64,000 nt of DNA from Lichenicoccus sp964242335. GTDB lineage: Bacteria > Pseudomonadota > Alphaproteobacteria > Acetobacterales > Acetobacteraceae. Each line of letters begins with the position of its first letter. The stretch's first letter is position 1. The notes beneath the pieces were generated by a model. It was not told the DNA's origin. It saw only the letters and a program-made list of their open reading frames with translations, and did no database searches. Positions 37,745-46,532 of the stretch are shown piece after piece. The translations under genes were made by a program, and so were the position numbers. The stretch covers positions 24,790-88,789 of the forward strand of contig CAXTAY010000014.1 in assembly GCA_964242335.1 (NCBI GenBank), in the 5' to 3' direction.

Positions 37745-37762
37745 GATGGGTTTCCCGGCGGC

Positions 37763-39016
37763 TCAGCTGGTCAGCAGCAGGCCGGCGAGGGCGAGGAGCA
37801 GGGCCGGCGGCATCACCACGGCGCCGAGCCTGAGGAACTGCCAGAACCCCACCTCCTCGCCGTCGCGGCGCAGGGCCGCGAGCCAGAGGATGGTCGCGAG
37901 CGAGCCGGTGACCGAGAGGTTGGGCCCCAGATCGACGCCGATCAGCAGCGCCTCGACCACCGGCGCCGGCGGCTTGGCCCGGGCGATGGTATCGGCGGCG
38001 ATGAGCCCGGCCGGCAGGTTGTTCATCAGGTTCGACGCCATCGCGAGGACGACGCCGCCGGCAAAGGCGGCCTGCCCGACCCCGTCGCGCGCCGCCTGCC
38101 GCAGGAGCCCGGCCAGCTGATGCAGCAGCCCGGTATGGTCGACGCCCTCGACCAGGACGAACAGCCCGGCGACCAGCGGCAGCACCGTCCAGGAGATGCC
38201 GCGCAGCACCGGCCAGGGCGGCTCCCGGTTCAGCGCCAGCACCGCGGCGACGGTGGCGAGGCCGGCCAGGGCGGTCGGCAGGCCGAGCTGCATGCCCAGC
38301 GACGACGAGACCAGCAGCATGATCGCGGTCAGCGCGATGCCGAGGCCGACGGTGCGGCCGCTGCCGGAGAGCGGCGGCTGGTCGATGGCGGTCGCGATCG
38401 GCCGTCGCAGCATCGTGCGCTGGGTGAGGCGCAGCAGCACGTAGGTCACGAGGATCGACAGCGTCGACGGCACCGCGTAGTGCGCCAGCCAGGACAGCAG
38501 GGGCGGCGTCCGGCTCGCGTACAGGACCAGGTTGGCGGGATTGGAGATCGGCAGCACGAAGCTCGCGGCATTGGCGACGATGGCGCAGATGAACAGGTAG
38601 GGCAGCGGCTGCTCGATCTTCGCTGCGCGGGTCGCGGCGAACACCGCCGGTGTCATCACCACCGCGGTGGCGTCGTTGGAGAGGAAGACCGTCACCAGGG
38701 TGCCGACCCCGTAGATCAGCACGAACAGCCGGCTGGCCGAACCGCGGGCACGGCGTACCGCCAGTGCCGCGATCCAGTCGAACAGGCCTTCGCGGCGGGC
38801 CAGCTCGGAGAGCAGCATCATGCCGGTCAGGAACAGGTAGACGTCGGTGCCCCGGCGCGCCGCCTGCCACGCGGCATGCCAAGGCAGCAGGCCGAGCACC
38901 ACCAGCGACGCCGCCCCGGCCACCGCCCATACCGCCTCCGGCAGCCTGAACGGCCGCCCGATCACGCCGGCGGTCGACAGACCGGCGATCGCCCAGATCA
39001 GGATGTCGGTGCGCAT
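37763..39016 (-). CDS. ArsB/NhaD-type membrane transporter
   Basis: 417-residue ion-transporter-superfamily protein with about 11 membrane segments. Motifs typical of ArsB-like permeases are TDVYLFLTGMMLLSELARREGLFDW, FLSNDATAVVMTPAVF and PISNPANLVLY. No arsR, arsC or arsA gene is near, so arsenite export is not supported by context; dicarboxylate or sodium/proton exchange are alternatives in the same superfamily. Start ATG 39016; the 112 bases upstream separate it from the LuxR gene. Confidence 0.85.
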   Translation of the reverse strand: MRTDILIWAIAGLSTAGVIGRPFRLPEAVWAVAGAASLVVLGLLPWHAAWQAARRGTDVYLFLTGMMLLSELARREGLFDWIAALAVRRARGSASRLFVLIYGVGTLVTVFLSNDATAVVMTPAVFAATRAAKIEQPLPYLFICAIVANAASFVLPISNPANLVLYASRTPPLLSWLAHYAVPSTLSILVTYVLLRLTQRTMLRRPIATAIDQPPLSGSGRTVGLGIALTAIMLLVSSSLGMQLGLPTALAGLATVAAVLALNREPPWPVLRGISWTVLPLVAGLFVLVEGVDHTGLLHQLAGLLRQAARDGVGQAAFAGGVVLAMASNLMNNLPAGLIAADTIARAKPPAPVVEALLIGVDLGPNLSVTGSLATILWLAALRRDGEEVGFWQFLRLGAVVMPPALLLALAGLLLTS

Positions 39017-39128
39017 GCGTCAGGCCGTCGTGAGGGTCGGCGTCGTCCGGCCCGATCCCGTTGCGGGATCCGATCTCTACCGTGCCGACGCGCCGGTGCC
39101 CAGTCGCGCGGCTCGTACCGATGCCGGT

Positions 39129-39947
39129 CTAGGAGCCGCCGGCATGCTGCGCGCGAAGCACGCCCTGCGCCTTGTAGACCGCCTGCGTCCGGTTGGTGGC
39201 GCCCATCTTGCGCATGATGTTGCGGACATGGACCTTGACCGTGCTCTCGCTCATGCCGAGCTCGTGGGCGATGATCTTGTTCGCCTTGCCCTGCTGTAGG
39301 TGTCGCAGCACGATGATCTGCCGTGAGGTCAGCCGATCCTGACGTGTCGGCGCCGGGGGCGCCTGGATCGGCTCGGGAGCCGGGCGGCCCTCCCTGAACA
39401 GCAGATCAAGCGGCGCGAAGGTGCCCCCTGCCTCGACCAGCCGGATCGCCGCGACGATCATCGGGATGCCCATGGTGCGCGTCGGGACGAAGCCCTGGGC
39501 GCCCTGCTGCAACGTGCTGCAGATCGTCTCGGGCTGGTGCGCGTCCTCCGCATCGGAGAGCACGATCAGCGGGATGCTGCTCAGGCTACGCAGCAGGATC
39601 GAGATGTTCTGCGCGCTGTCGGTCTCGGAGGCGTGCGCATGGTACAGGACCAGGTCGAACAGCTGGTCGGAGTTCAGGATGCACTCCCGCACCGTCGAGA
39701 AGGGAAGCATGGTGAAGCGCGGCTGCAGGTCGCCGAAGGCTCTGACCAGGCATTCCTGACTGAACCGGTAGCAGTCGATCAGACCGATGCGCAGGGTCCT
39801 GGTGCTCGCGTCCGCGAACGGCTCGGCGGCGGCACGCGGCGTGCTGCCGAACCCGCAGCGTGTGGGGGCGCTGTCATGACGATCCGGCGGCGACGCCTCC
39901 TCGTTGCAGATCGCGTTCATCATCGTGAGGTTGCCGGAGTCCAACAT
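39129..39947 (-). CDS. LuxR-family response regulator with degenerate receiver
   Basis: 272 residues. The C-terminal 65 form a LuxR/FixJ DNA-binding domain: LTSRQIIVLRHLQQGKANKIIAHELGMSESTVKVHVRNIMRKMG. The N-terminal part has receiver topology (IGLIDCYRFSQECLVRAF, LVLSDAEDA, GAQGFVPT), but where the phospho-accepting Asp is expected the sequence reads DLVLYHAH, with His or Tyr instead, so phosphorylation is unlikely. About 45 extra residues precede the receiver. GGGAG stands six bases before ATG 39947. Regulators of this build in alphaproteobacteria often govern exopolysaccharide or stress genes; the target here is unknown. Confidence 0.88.
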   Translation of the reverse strand: MLDSGNLTMMNAICNEEASPPDRHDSAPTRCGFGSTPRAAAEPFADASTRTLRIGLIDCYRFSQECLVRAFGDLQPRFTMLPFSTVRECILNSDQLFDLVLYHAHASETDSAQNISILLRSLSSIPLIVLSDAEDAHQPETICSTLQQGAQGFVPTRTMGIPMIVAAIRLVEAGGTFAPLDLLFREGRPAPEPIQAPPAPTRQDRLTSRQIIVLRHLQQGKANKIIAHELGMSESTVKVHVRNIMRKMGATNRTQAVYKAQGVLRAQHAGGS

Positions 39948-40153
39948 TGCGTCTCCCGACCGGATGCAGGACCCGGATACACTGCGCTCGTTGGATTAGT
40001 AATAAAGCATTTTTAATTAGAAGGCAGCAGCCAAGAGGAGCACTCACATCGTTTTAACGCGTGACGAGCTTTGGCTTTATTGACGGTTGTTTGTCGCGTC
40101 TTCTTGTTACAGCAAGTATCGGCGCCCTGTAGCTCTTCGTTTCGACCGCATCA
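39948..40153 (-). promoter_or_regulatory. AT-rich upstream region of the LuxR regulator gene
   Basis: A 206-base intergenic stretch much richer in A+T than its surroundings, especially 39993-40021 (TTAGTAATAAAGC, then TTTTTAATTAG). It is the likely promoter zone of the regulator. I cannot fix the -35/-10 boxes. Confidence 0.45.
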
Positions 40154-40375
40154 TCACGAGGGCGAGCGGATCAGGCGCTTGATCGGTCCGCGCGGGCGTC
40201 CGGAGGCGAGGCCGATCTCGCGATCCTGCGCCTCCAGGATCGCCTTCGCCGGCCCGTCGCCGTCGAGCCCGACCAGTTCCGCCGCCGGAACCCGGCGGTT
40301 CGAGCTCTTCGAGCCGTCTTCGTACAGGATGTCGAAGGTGACGAAGCTGCTCAGTATGCGCTTTTTCGGAGGCAT
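40154..40375 (-). CDS. small hypothetical protein
   Basis: 73 residues, strongly basic and with predicted beta-strands (SSFVTFDILYEDGSKSSNRRVP), ending in GPIKRLIRSPS. AGGACG precedes the ATG by nine bases. It follows the transglutaminase gene on the same strand after 36 bases and may be coexpressed. I do not recognise a domain. Confidence 0.6.
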   Translation of the reverse strand: MPPKKRILSSFVTFDILYEDGSKSSNRRVPAAELVGLDGDGPAKAILEAQDREIGLASGRPRGPIKRLIRSPS

Positions 40376-40411
40376 GATGGACGTCCTGTCTGGTAGGCGA
40401 GCCGGCCGCTG

Positions 40412-41220
40412 TCAGAGCGGCAGCTCGTCCGTGATCACCGTGAAGCCGGTCAGGCTGCAGGGACCGAAGGTGGTGGCGATGGCGACATCGGTGGCATCGC
40501 GGCCGCGGCGACCAGGATGCGTCCGATCCGCGGCACGTTGTTGCGGGCGTCGAAGACGTGCCAGCCGCCCTCGAGATAGACCTCGAACCAGGCCGCGAAG
40601 TCCATCGGACCGTAGGGCGGCTCGGTGCCCATGTCGCCGAGGAAGCCGGTGCAGTAGCGTGCCGGGATGTTCAGGCAGCGGCAGATCGTGATCGCGAGGT
40701 GGGCGTAGTCGCGACATACCCCGCGCTGCTCGTGATAGGCGTCGGCGGCGGTGCGGGTGGAACTGGCGTGCTGGTAGTTGAAGGCGATCCGGTCATGCGC
40801 GTAGTCGCAGATCGCCTGCACCCGCTGCCATCCGTCCGGCCCCTGACCGAACAGCGACCAGGCGATGTCGGACAGTCGGTCGGTGTCGCAGTAGCGGCTG
40901 CCGAGAAGGTAGACCAGCACGTCGTCGGGCAGCGCCTCGACCGGGTGCTGCCGCGCCTGCGGCAACGACCTCTCGGGAAGTCCTTCGTCGCGGATCAGGA
41001 AGCGGTCGAAAATCGTCAGCCGTCCGGTGGGTGCGACGATGCGTGTGCACTGATTGCCGAAGCCATCGATATAGGCCGAAGCGTCCACCGCCCGGTCGAA
41101 CAGCACCCGGGGCGAGGAGAGCAGGTCCGCTGTTCTGCAAGGATGCGGGCTGAGCATCAGGATCATCGGCGTCGGCCGCGGACACTCGTAGACGATCTCG
41201 TAACCCGCGCGGATCTTCAT
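40412..41220 (-). CDS. transglutaminase-like cysteine protease, frameshifted near the C-terminus
   Basis: Transglutaminase-like protein of the bacterial cluster with an N-terminal beta domain. The catalytic triad is present: Cys in RGVCRDYAHLAI, His in EGGWHVFDARNN and Asp two residues later. The family C-terminus (RGRDATDVAIATTFGP...TDEL) is encoded, but one base out of frame: after RIGRILVA near 40509 the sequence GTCGCC-GCGGCC lacks one C relative to the expected codons. As read, the protein stops at 40450 with about 17 aberrant residues (257 aa); restored it would be 269 aa and end at 40412. The catalytic core is unaffected. It could be a sequencing error or a real recent mutation. Confidence 0.82.
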
Positions 41221-41275
41221 CGGAACACCCTGCCGGTCCGTGATCCCGGGCCGGTCGGGCCGCAGGGTCGGCTGA

Positions 41276-41494
41276 TCAGCGAAACAGTCGGATCGGGGCG
41301 GGAGCGTCGCTGGCGACCATGGCGCTCTCGGCGACCACGCGCTCCTGACCGCCGCGCTCGTGCTTGACGCGGTATTCGCGGTCCATCTGGTCGTTCGGCA
41401 GCAACCGCACGACGGTATATGGACCGACATCGACCTGATGGGTCGAGCGCCTGATCTCTATCTTGTCGCCGATCGCGTAACGATGACCTGCCAT
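41276..41494 (-). CDS. small conserved hypothetical protein
   Basis: 72 residues, beta-rich: YAIGDKIEIRR, GPYTVVRLLPND, REYRVKHERGGQERVVAES. This resembles short alphaproteobacterial proteins in which a G-x-Y-x-V-x-R-L-L-P motif is followed by Y-R-V-K, seen next to stress and cold-shock genes. Function unknown. It lies between the transglutaminase gene and cspA on the same strand, each spaced by 55-70 bases. Confidence 0.7.
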   Translation of the reverse strand: MAGHRYAIGDKIEIRRSTHQVDVGPYTVVRLLPNDQMDREYRVKHERGGQERVVAESAMVASDAPAPIRLFR

Positions 41495-41564
41495 TCCAGC
41501 TTATCCTTGAAATCGCAGGCCATCGCCGCGGCAGACCTGCCGGACGGCGGGTCTGCCGTTGATG

Positions 41565-41771
41565 CTACTCGGCCTTGAGGTTGACCGCGGACACCTTGCC
41601 GCGCTGGCCGTTCTCGAGCTCGAAATCAAGCTTCTGGCCCTCGTTGAGGCTGCGCATTCCGGCGCGCTCAACCGCAGAGATATGCACGAACACGTCGCTC
41701 GAGCCGTCGCTCGGCTGAATGAAGCCGAAGCCCTTGGTCGGGTTAAACCACTTTACGGTGCCGCTTGGCAT
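41565..41771 (-). CDS. cspA: cold-shock protein (CspA family)
   Basis: 68-residue single cold-shock domain; an RNA/ssDNA chaperone. RNP1 is KGFGFIQ and RNP2 is VFVHIS; the first strand reads SGTVKWFNPTKG. AGGAG sits seven bases before ATG 41771. The upstream 194 bases contain no gene and are probably a long 5' leader, as usual for cold-shock genes. The longer reading frame across the MarC region in the same direction is a shadow. Confidence 0.95.
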   Translation of the reverse strand: MPSGTVKWFNPTKGFGFIQPSDGSSDVFVHISAVERAGMRSLNEGQKLDFELENGQRGKVSAVNLKAE

Positions 41772-41895
41772 GATCCGTCTCCTGAACTCGGAGGCCACCA
41801 GAAAGACGACCCATCTGCTCGAACACAACGAAAGGCCGACGTTAGGACGGACTGGCTGACTGAACGAAACACCGATGCTGTCTATATAGGATGCC
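41772..41895 (-). promoter_or_regulatory. cspA leader and promoter region
   Basis: AT-rich stretch with a -10-like CTATAT at 41880-41886 (minus strand), which would give a leader of about 100 bases before cspA. No convincing -35 box. Confidence 0.35.
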
Positions 41896-41965
41896 CAGGC
41901 TCGTTTGGATACCCCCGTCGTCCCGTTGGCGCTCCGGGCGGGCAGCCGGACGCACCGGCGGGCGT

Positions 41966-42676
41966 TCAGCCGGGCGTACGGCCCAGCATCGGCAGCAGGA
42001 TGTCCTGCACGCCGGAGGCCACGATCTGCACCCCGATGCAGAGCAGGATGAGCGAGACCAGGCGCGTGACGATGCGTGCGCCGGAGCGCCCGAGCAGGCG
42101 GACGACGCGCTCGGCACCGGCATAGGCGATCCAGACCGTCACGCAGACCAGGACGGCCGCCAAGGTGACGCCGGCACCGAACCAGAGCAGGGCCGCGATG
42201 CCACCGGTCTGCGGCCGCTCCGCGCTCAGCGCGATGGCGACGGAGATGCTGCCCGGGCCGACCGTGAACGGCATGGTGAGCGGGAAGAATGCCGTGTCGG
42301 CGACGTCCTCCGCCGCGGCGGTGCGACCGTCCTGGCTTGCCTGGCGCTCCTTCTTCGCCTCGTTCACCTCCGGCGCCTGCAGCAGACCCCAGGCGCGCAC
42401 CGCCACCACCAGGCCGCCGGCGATGCGCAGGGCGCCGATGGTGATGCCGAAGAAGTGTAGCAGCGCGCTGCCCAGCCACAGTGAGACGAACAGGATCAGG
42501 AAGCCATACGACGCCACACGCAGCGCCAGGCTGGCGCGTTCGGCGCCGGTGCGGCCGGCCGTCACCTCGGCGAACACCAGCGCCGCTCCGAGCGGGTTGA
42601 CGATGGAGAACAGGGCCGGGAAGGCGAGCAGGAAGGCGCCCGCCAGGCCGGCGAAGTTGGCGGTCTCGGGCTGCAT
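41966..42676 (-). CDS. MarC family integral membrane protein
   Basis: 236 residues with six hydrophobic segments and the MarC/UPF0056 pattern: FPALFSIVNPLGAALVFAEVT near the N-terminus, IAGGLVVAVRAWGLL, and FFPLTMPFTVGPGSIS. The central loop (about 30 residues, Lys/Glu/Gln-rich) is typical. Despite the name, MarC is not needed for multiple antibiotic resistance; a transport role is assumed only from topology. Upstream 143 bases separate it from a divergent gene. Confidence 0.92.
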   Translation of the reverse strand: MQPETANFAGLAGAFLLAFPALFSIVNPLGAALVFAEVTAGRTGAERASLALRVASYGFLILFVSLWLGSALLHFFGITIGALRIAGGLVVAVRAWGLLQAPEVNEAKKERQASQDGRTAAAEDVADTAFFPLTMPFTVGPGSISVAIALSAERPQTGGIAALLWFGAGVTLAAVLVCVTVWIAYAGAERVVRLLGRSGARIVTRLVSLILLCIGVQIVASGVQDILLPMLGRTPG

Positions 42677-42819
42677 CGGCGGCCTCTAGCAGGTCCACGC
42701 CGCGCCGTCTGCCCGGTCCGTCCTCGGTGCCGTTCCTCGGTGCCGTGATCGACGACGTCGGGGAGTCGCGGCGCTCATTCGGTTGCTGTATGTCTCGCGC
42801 GGCGGTGATGGGATGATCT

Positions 42820-43164
42820 ATGGCGCGTGTCACGTGTCGGGGCTGCTACGTGGAGTACGACGACCGGCTCGGCACCTGCCCGAATTGCGGCCTGAGGCCC
42901 GCCTCGTTCTGGAAACGGGCGGTGAGATGGAGATGGCCCTGGCCGCTGGCGGTGGGCGTGGCTCTCGGGCTTCTGTCGGACGCGCGGGCACCGGATCGTT
43001 CCACGGCTCCCGCGCTGGTGATGATCAGCCGGTTCATCACCGAGGTCGTCGTGTTCAGCGTGATCGCGGCGGTGCTGATGTTCGCCCTCTGGAGCGCGAG
43101 ACGCGCCTGGCGTCGCAGGAGCGGTCGGATCAGGCGGCGTCTGGCCAGGAGGCAGGCACGGTGA
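42820..43164 (+). CDS. small membrane protein with N-terminal zinc ribbon
   Basis: 114 residues. CRGCYVEYDDRLGTCPNCG at the N-terminus is a CxxC...CxxC zinc ribbon; two hydrophobic segments (WPLAVGVALGLLS and VVVFSVIAAVLMFALW) follow, then an Arg-rich tail. The family is not recognised. Single gene, divergent from marC. Confidence 0.65.
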   Translation: MARVTCRGCYVEYDDRLGTCPNCGLRPASFWKRAVRWRWPWPLAVGVALGLLSDARAPDRSTAPALVMISRFITEVVVFSVIAAVLMFALWSARRAWRRRSGRIRRRLARRQAR

Positions 43165-43482
43165 TGCACTCCACCCGCGGCATCGCGGCGGTCGGTGGCG
43201 CTCGGCGAGGCCGCTCTATCCGCTGAGGCGGCCCGGTCGGCCGGCGGCCGTGGCCGGGCCGAGCGGGCAAAGGCTGCTTGTCGGCCGGACCCGGCCCATG
43301 CTAATTTGATGCAATACTGAAATAAGGCTGCCAGGGCGCCGGGAAGCATGAGGCTTCCGGGCGCGTCGCGCTGCCGCTTCGGCTCGACGCCGCCCGGCTC
43401 GATGCCCCCTGGCTCGGCTTGGCGCGTGGCTCACGCCCGGTCGGCCTCCCACCACGATGAACATTGCGGAGAAAAAATCACG
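43165..43482. other. intergenic region without a supported gene
   Basis: 318 bases. Contains a GC-rich inverted stretch around 43225-43265 (GGCCGGCGGCCGTGGCCGG) that could end the upstream transcript, then a comparatively AT-rich piece at 43295-43330 that could hold the promoter for the secreted protein downstream. Confidence 0.4.
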
Positions 43483-44889
43483 ATGTGGAAGTCACATCCG
43501 CGCCCGGCTGGGTCGTGGTCGGCGCCTGCCAGCGGCATCTCGAGGCTCCTGCCGGCCGTCGCATCCGCGTCCATCCTGGTCGCCATGCCGGCCCTGGTCG
43601 TCATCCCCGCCCGCGCCCAGCCGGCCTTCTCGAAGGCGGGCAGCGGCTCCTTCACCACCGTCAACACCCCGCTGCTGCTCAACGACGCGGCCGGCGTGTT
43701 CCAGACCCAGGGCAGCGTGCTCTGCCAGGCTCCCGAGAGCGGGCAGCTCAGCAGCCCGTCGGGTGTCTGCATGCAGTTCACCCCCAACATCCCCTCGATC
43801 GGGGGTGCCGCAGCGACGTTCGGACTGAAGGGCGCGATCGCGGACTATGTGAGCCCGCCGCTCACGACGACGGTCGACACGCCGGCCGGCAGCAGCACGA
43901 TCACCGTGTCGAACAACGCCTCGATCAGCAACGTCAGCACCATCTCGGCGATCGGTTCGTTCCAGACGCTGAGCACGCTGGCCGCCTCGGTGCCGTCCGC
44001 CCTGCCGGCCAGCGAGACCATCGCCTCGGCGTCGGTCGGCACCAAGGTCACCGTGCTGCACCTGTCGACCCCGACGCTCGCCGACCTGCCGCCGGGCTCA
44101 ACCGTCACCTTCACCACCAACACCAGCGCGCAGCAGTTCAGCGGCCTGGCATCCTCCGTCGACCTGACCGCCCACCAGGCGCCGGGCCTGGGCGGACAGG
44201 CGTGGGGTGCGAACTTCATCGTCGAGGCTGAACCCGGCTCGAGCGGCCTGATCCACGGGATCGAGATCGACGCCGCCAACTTCTCGACCAATGTCGGCGG
44301 CTACGGCGTCTGGCTGGGCAATAACGGCAGCCAGAACATGGGCATCGGCTTCCTGGTCGGCGCCGGGATTTCCGGCAAGGGCTGGCTCGAGGGGCTGCAG
44401 AGCGTCAGCGCGGTCAATGACGACGTCCTGTCGGTGTCCTCGGCGACCAACTTCAGCAACGATCGCGGCAGCCACGCGGTCGGCGCGGTCTACCAGGGCA
44501 GCTACACGACGGCGATCCTGCAGGCGACCAACCCGAGGGGATTGACGCCCTCGACCCAGGCGCTGTTCACGATCACCCCCAAGGGCGGAATGATCGACAG
44601 CTCGCCCGGACCGGTGGGTGCCACCAGCGGCAGCACCCAGGTGCCGGTGCAGGGCTCCACGGGGATCATCCTGGTCTGCAGCGGCACGCTGGCCTCGCTG
44701 ACGATCACGATGCCGGCGAGCCCGCTGCCCAAGCAGTCCTTCCACGTCGCCTCCGAATGTTCGGTGACAGCGCTGACCCTCAGCACCACCGTCGGGCTGA
44801 CGGTGGTCGGTGCTGCGTCCTCGATCACGCCGTCGACGCCGATGACCTTCGTCTACGACAACGATCGGGGGATCTGGCTGCGCTGGTAG
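43483..44889 (+). CDS. secreted hypothetical protein
   Basis: 468 residues from ATG 43483. A signal peptide is clear: basic start, hydrophobic VASASILVAMPALVVIPARAQPA with a likely AxA cleavage. The mature part is Ser/Thr/Gly-rich and beta-strand-like throughout, low in charge, with only a few Cys (SVLCQAPESG, SGVCMQF, LVCSGTL, ASECSV). The C-terminal third (TPKGGMIDSSPGPVGATSGS and the ending PMTFVYDNDRGIWLRW) resembles phage-tail-fibre-like or adhesin surface domains. I do not recognise the family. It is a single gene, followed by repeat copy D. Confidence 0.78.
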   Translation: MWKSHPRPAGSWSAPASGISRLLPAVASASILVAMPALVVIPARAQPAFSKAGSGSFTTVNTPLLLNDAAGVFQTQGSVLCQAPESGQLSSPSGVCMQFTPNIPSIGGAAATFGLKGAIADYVSPPLTTTVDTPAGSSTITVSNNASISNVSTISAIGSFQTLSTLAASVPSALPASETIASASVGTKVTVLHLSTPTLADLPPGSTVTFTTNTSAQQFSGLASSVDLTAHQAPGLGGQAWGANFIVEAEPGSSGLIHGIEIDAANFSTNVGGYGVWLGNNGSQNMGIGFLVGAGISGKGWLEGLQSVSAVNDDVLSVSSATNFSNDRGSHAVGAVYQGSYTTAILQATNPRGLTPSTQALFTITPKGGMIDSSPGPVGATSGSTQVPVQGSTGIILVCSGTLASLTITMPASPLPKQSFHVASECSVTALTLSTTVGLTVVGAASSITPSTPMTFVYDNDRGIWLRW

Positions 44890-44890
44890 G

Positions 44891-45000
44891 AGGATCGGGT
44901 CTGGGATCTGGGATCTGGGGTCCGGAGTCTGGGGTCCGGAGTCTGGGGTCCGGAGTCTGGGGTCTGGGCCCTGCGGCCCCAGCGGGTCGGGGGCAGCGCC
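44891..45000. repeat. modular hairpin repeat, copy D, with tandem 14-mers
   Basis: Between converging genes. Has the CTGGGCCC-TGC-GGCCCCAG hairpin (44964-44982) and a GGGCAGCGCCC element, as in copies A-C, preceded by GGGATCTGGGATCTGGGG and tandem repeats. Confidence 0.78.
44915..44956. repeat. three tandem 14-bp units
   Basis: CTGGGGTCCGGAGT occurs three times exactly (44915-44928, 44929-44942, 44943-44956), followed by a partial fourth. It lies within repeat copy D and looks like slippage-driven expansion of its left arm. Confidence 0.9.
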
Positions 45001-45014
45001 CTCGGCTCGTCTCC

Positions 45015-46451
45015 TCAGCGGCCGCGCCGCAGCATCAGGCCGAGCACCCGCTCGGTCAGCCGGCCGTGCGGCGGGCTCATCCAGGTGAAGCCGCTGAAGC
45101 GGCCGGGCCGGTAGATCGCGCGCTGGTGCGAGAAGCGCAGGAAGCCGGCATGGCCGTGATAGGTGCCGGTGCCGCTCTGGCCGAGGCCGCCGAACGGCAG
45201 CGACGACATCGCCGCGTGCAGGATGGTGCCGTTCAGGGTGACGCCCCCGGACCGCGTGCGCGACAGCACCAGCTGCTGCCGCGCCGGGTCATCGGTGTAG
45301 CAGTACAGCGCCAGCGGCGTCGGCCGCGCCCCCACGAAGGCCGCGGCCTGCTCGAGCGTGTCGTAGGCCAGCACCGGCAGCACCGGGCCGAAGATCTCCT
45401 CCTGCATCACCCGTGACGCCGGGTCGGGCGCGCACAGGATGGTCGGCGGCATCCGGCGCTGCGCGTCGAGCCGCTGGCGACGTTCCCGCCGGTCCTCGGG
45501 ATGGCGCAGCACCGCGTCGCATCCCGCCGCCGCGTCGTCGACCAGCGCCCTCAGGCGGCGATGATGCGCGTCGCTGATCAGGGCGGTGTAGTCGGGATTG
45601 TCCGCGATGCTCGGATACAGGCGCGCCGCGGCGGCGTGCAGCGCCTCGGCGGTGGCGGACAGGCGGTGGCGCGGCGTCAGCACGTAGTCCGGCGCCAGGC
45701 AGGTCTGGCCGGCATTGAAGAACTTGCCGACCGCGACGCTGTGCGCGGTGCGGCGCAGCGCCGCATCACCCGCGACCGCATCCTCGCACAGGATCACTGG
45801 CGACTTGCCGCCGAGCTCGAGCGTCACCGGAACCAGGTTCCGCGCCGCGCTCTGCATCACGCTGCGGCCGACCGCGGTCGAGCCGGTGAACAGCAGGTGA
45901 TCGAACGGCAGGGCACAGAACCGCCGCGCGACCTCGGCGTCGCCGGTCACCACCGCGAGCTGGTCCGGCTCGAACGCCTCTGCCAGCAGGCAGCCCAGCA
46001 GCGCCGAGCAGGTCGGGGTGTGTTCCGAAGGCTTCAGCATGATGCGGTTGCCGGCCGCGAGCGCGTCGACCACCGGCAGCAGCGACAGCAGGATCGGGTA
46101 GTTCCAGGGCGACACGATGCCGACGCAGCCGAGCGGCTGGATCACGCTCCAGGCGCGGCCGGGCCATAGCCGGGCGCTGACCCGGTGCCGTCGCGGCCGC
46201 ATCCAGCGCCCGGTGCGGTTGCTGGAATAGCTGAGCGCCTCCAGCACCGGGAGGATCTCCGCCAGGATCGTCTCCGGGCGCGCCCGGTTGCCGTAATCGG
46301 CGTGCACCGCGCGATGCAGCGGCTCGGCATGGCGGCGCAGCGACGCGCCCAGTCTGGCGAGTGCGGCGCGCCGCGACGCAGCGGACGGGCAGGGGTCTCG
46401 TGCCGCCGCGCGCTTCTGGCTGTCGAGACGCTGCTGCAGGCTGTCGATCAT
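45015..46451 (-). CDS. aldehyde dehydrogenase (coniferyl-aldehyde-dehydrogenase type)
   Basis: 478-residue NAD(P)+-dependent aldehyde dehydrogenase of the short class without membrane anchor. Key segments: PLGCVGIVSPWNYPILLSL, LKPSEHTP, FTGSTAVGR, the general base LELGGKSPV, and the catalytic Cys in NAGQTCLAPDY; the C-terminus FGGLGQSGTG is typical of coniferyl/fatty aldehyde dehydrogenases. Start ATG 46451; the much longer minus-strand frame above it is a shadow of other genes. Divergent from sppA with 81 bases between. The natural aldehyde is unknown. Confidence 0.93.
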   Translation of the reverse strand: MIDSLQQRLDSQKRAAARDPCPSAASRRAALARLGASLRRHAEPLHRAVHADYGNRARPETILAEILPVLEALSYSSNRTGRWMRPRRHRVSARLWPGRAWSVIQPLGCVGIVSPWNYPILLSLLPVVDALAAGNRIMLKPSEHTPTCSALLGCLLAEAFEPDQLAVVTGDAEVARRFCALPFDHLLFTGSTAVGRSVMQSAARNLVPVTLELGGKSPVILCEDAVAGDAALRRTAHSVAVGKFFNAGQTCLAPDYVLTPRHRLSATAEALHAAAARLYPSIADNPDYTALISDAHHRRLRALVDDAAAGCDAVLRHPEDRRERRQRLDAQRRMPPTILCAPDPASRVMQEEIFGPVLPVLAYDTLEQAAAFVGARPTPLALYCYTDDPARQQLVLSRTRSGGVTLNGTILHAAMSSLPFGGLGQSGTGTYHGHAGFLRFSHQRAIYRPGRFSGFTWMSPPHGRLTERVLGLMLRRGR

Positions 46452-46532
46452 GCAGCGTTGTAGAGGGCTCGGCTTGCCGACGGCAAAAATTAACGTAGCG
46501 TAGGCGTCGTACATGACACCGGATGCGACCTC

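Noticed and set aside
36096..38930. 944-codon minus-strand open frame
   Set aside because: It runs across the DUF2142 and ArsB-like genes in another frame and has the Arg/Ala/Pro composition of a shadow frame.
37763..39016. Arsenite efflux pump arsB
   Set aside because: The fold fits, but there is no arsR/arsC/arsA nearby, so the specific name is not justified.
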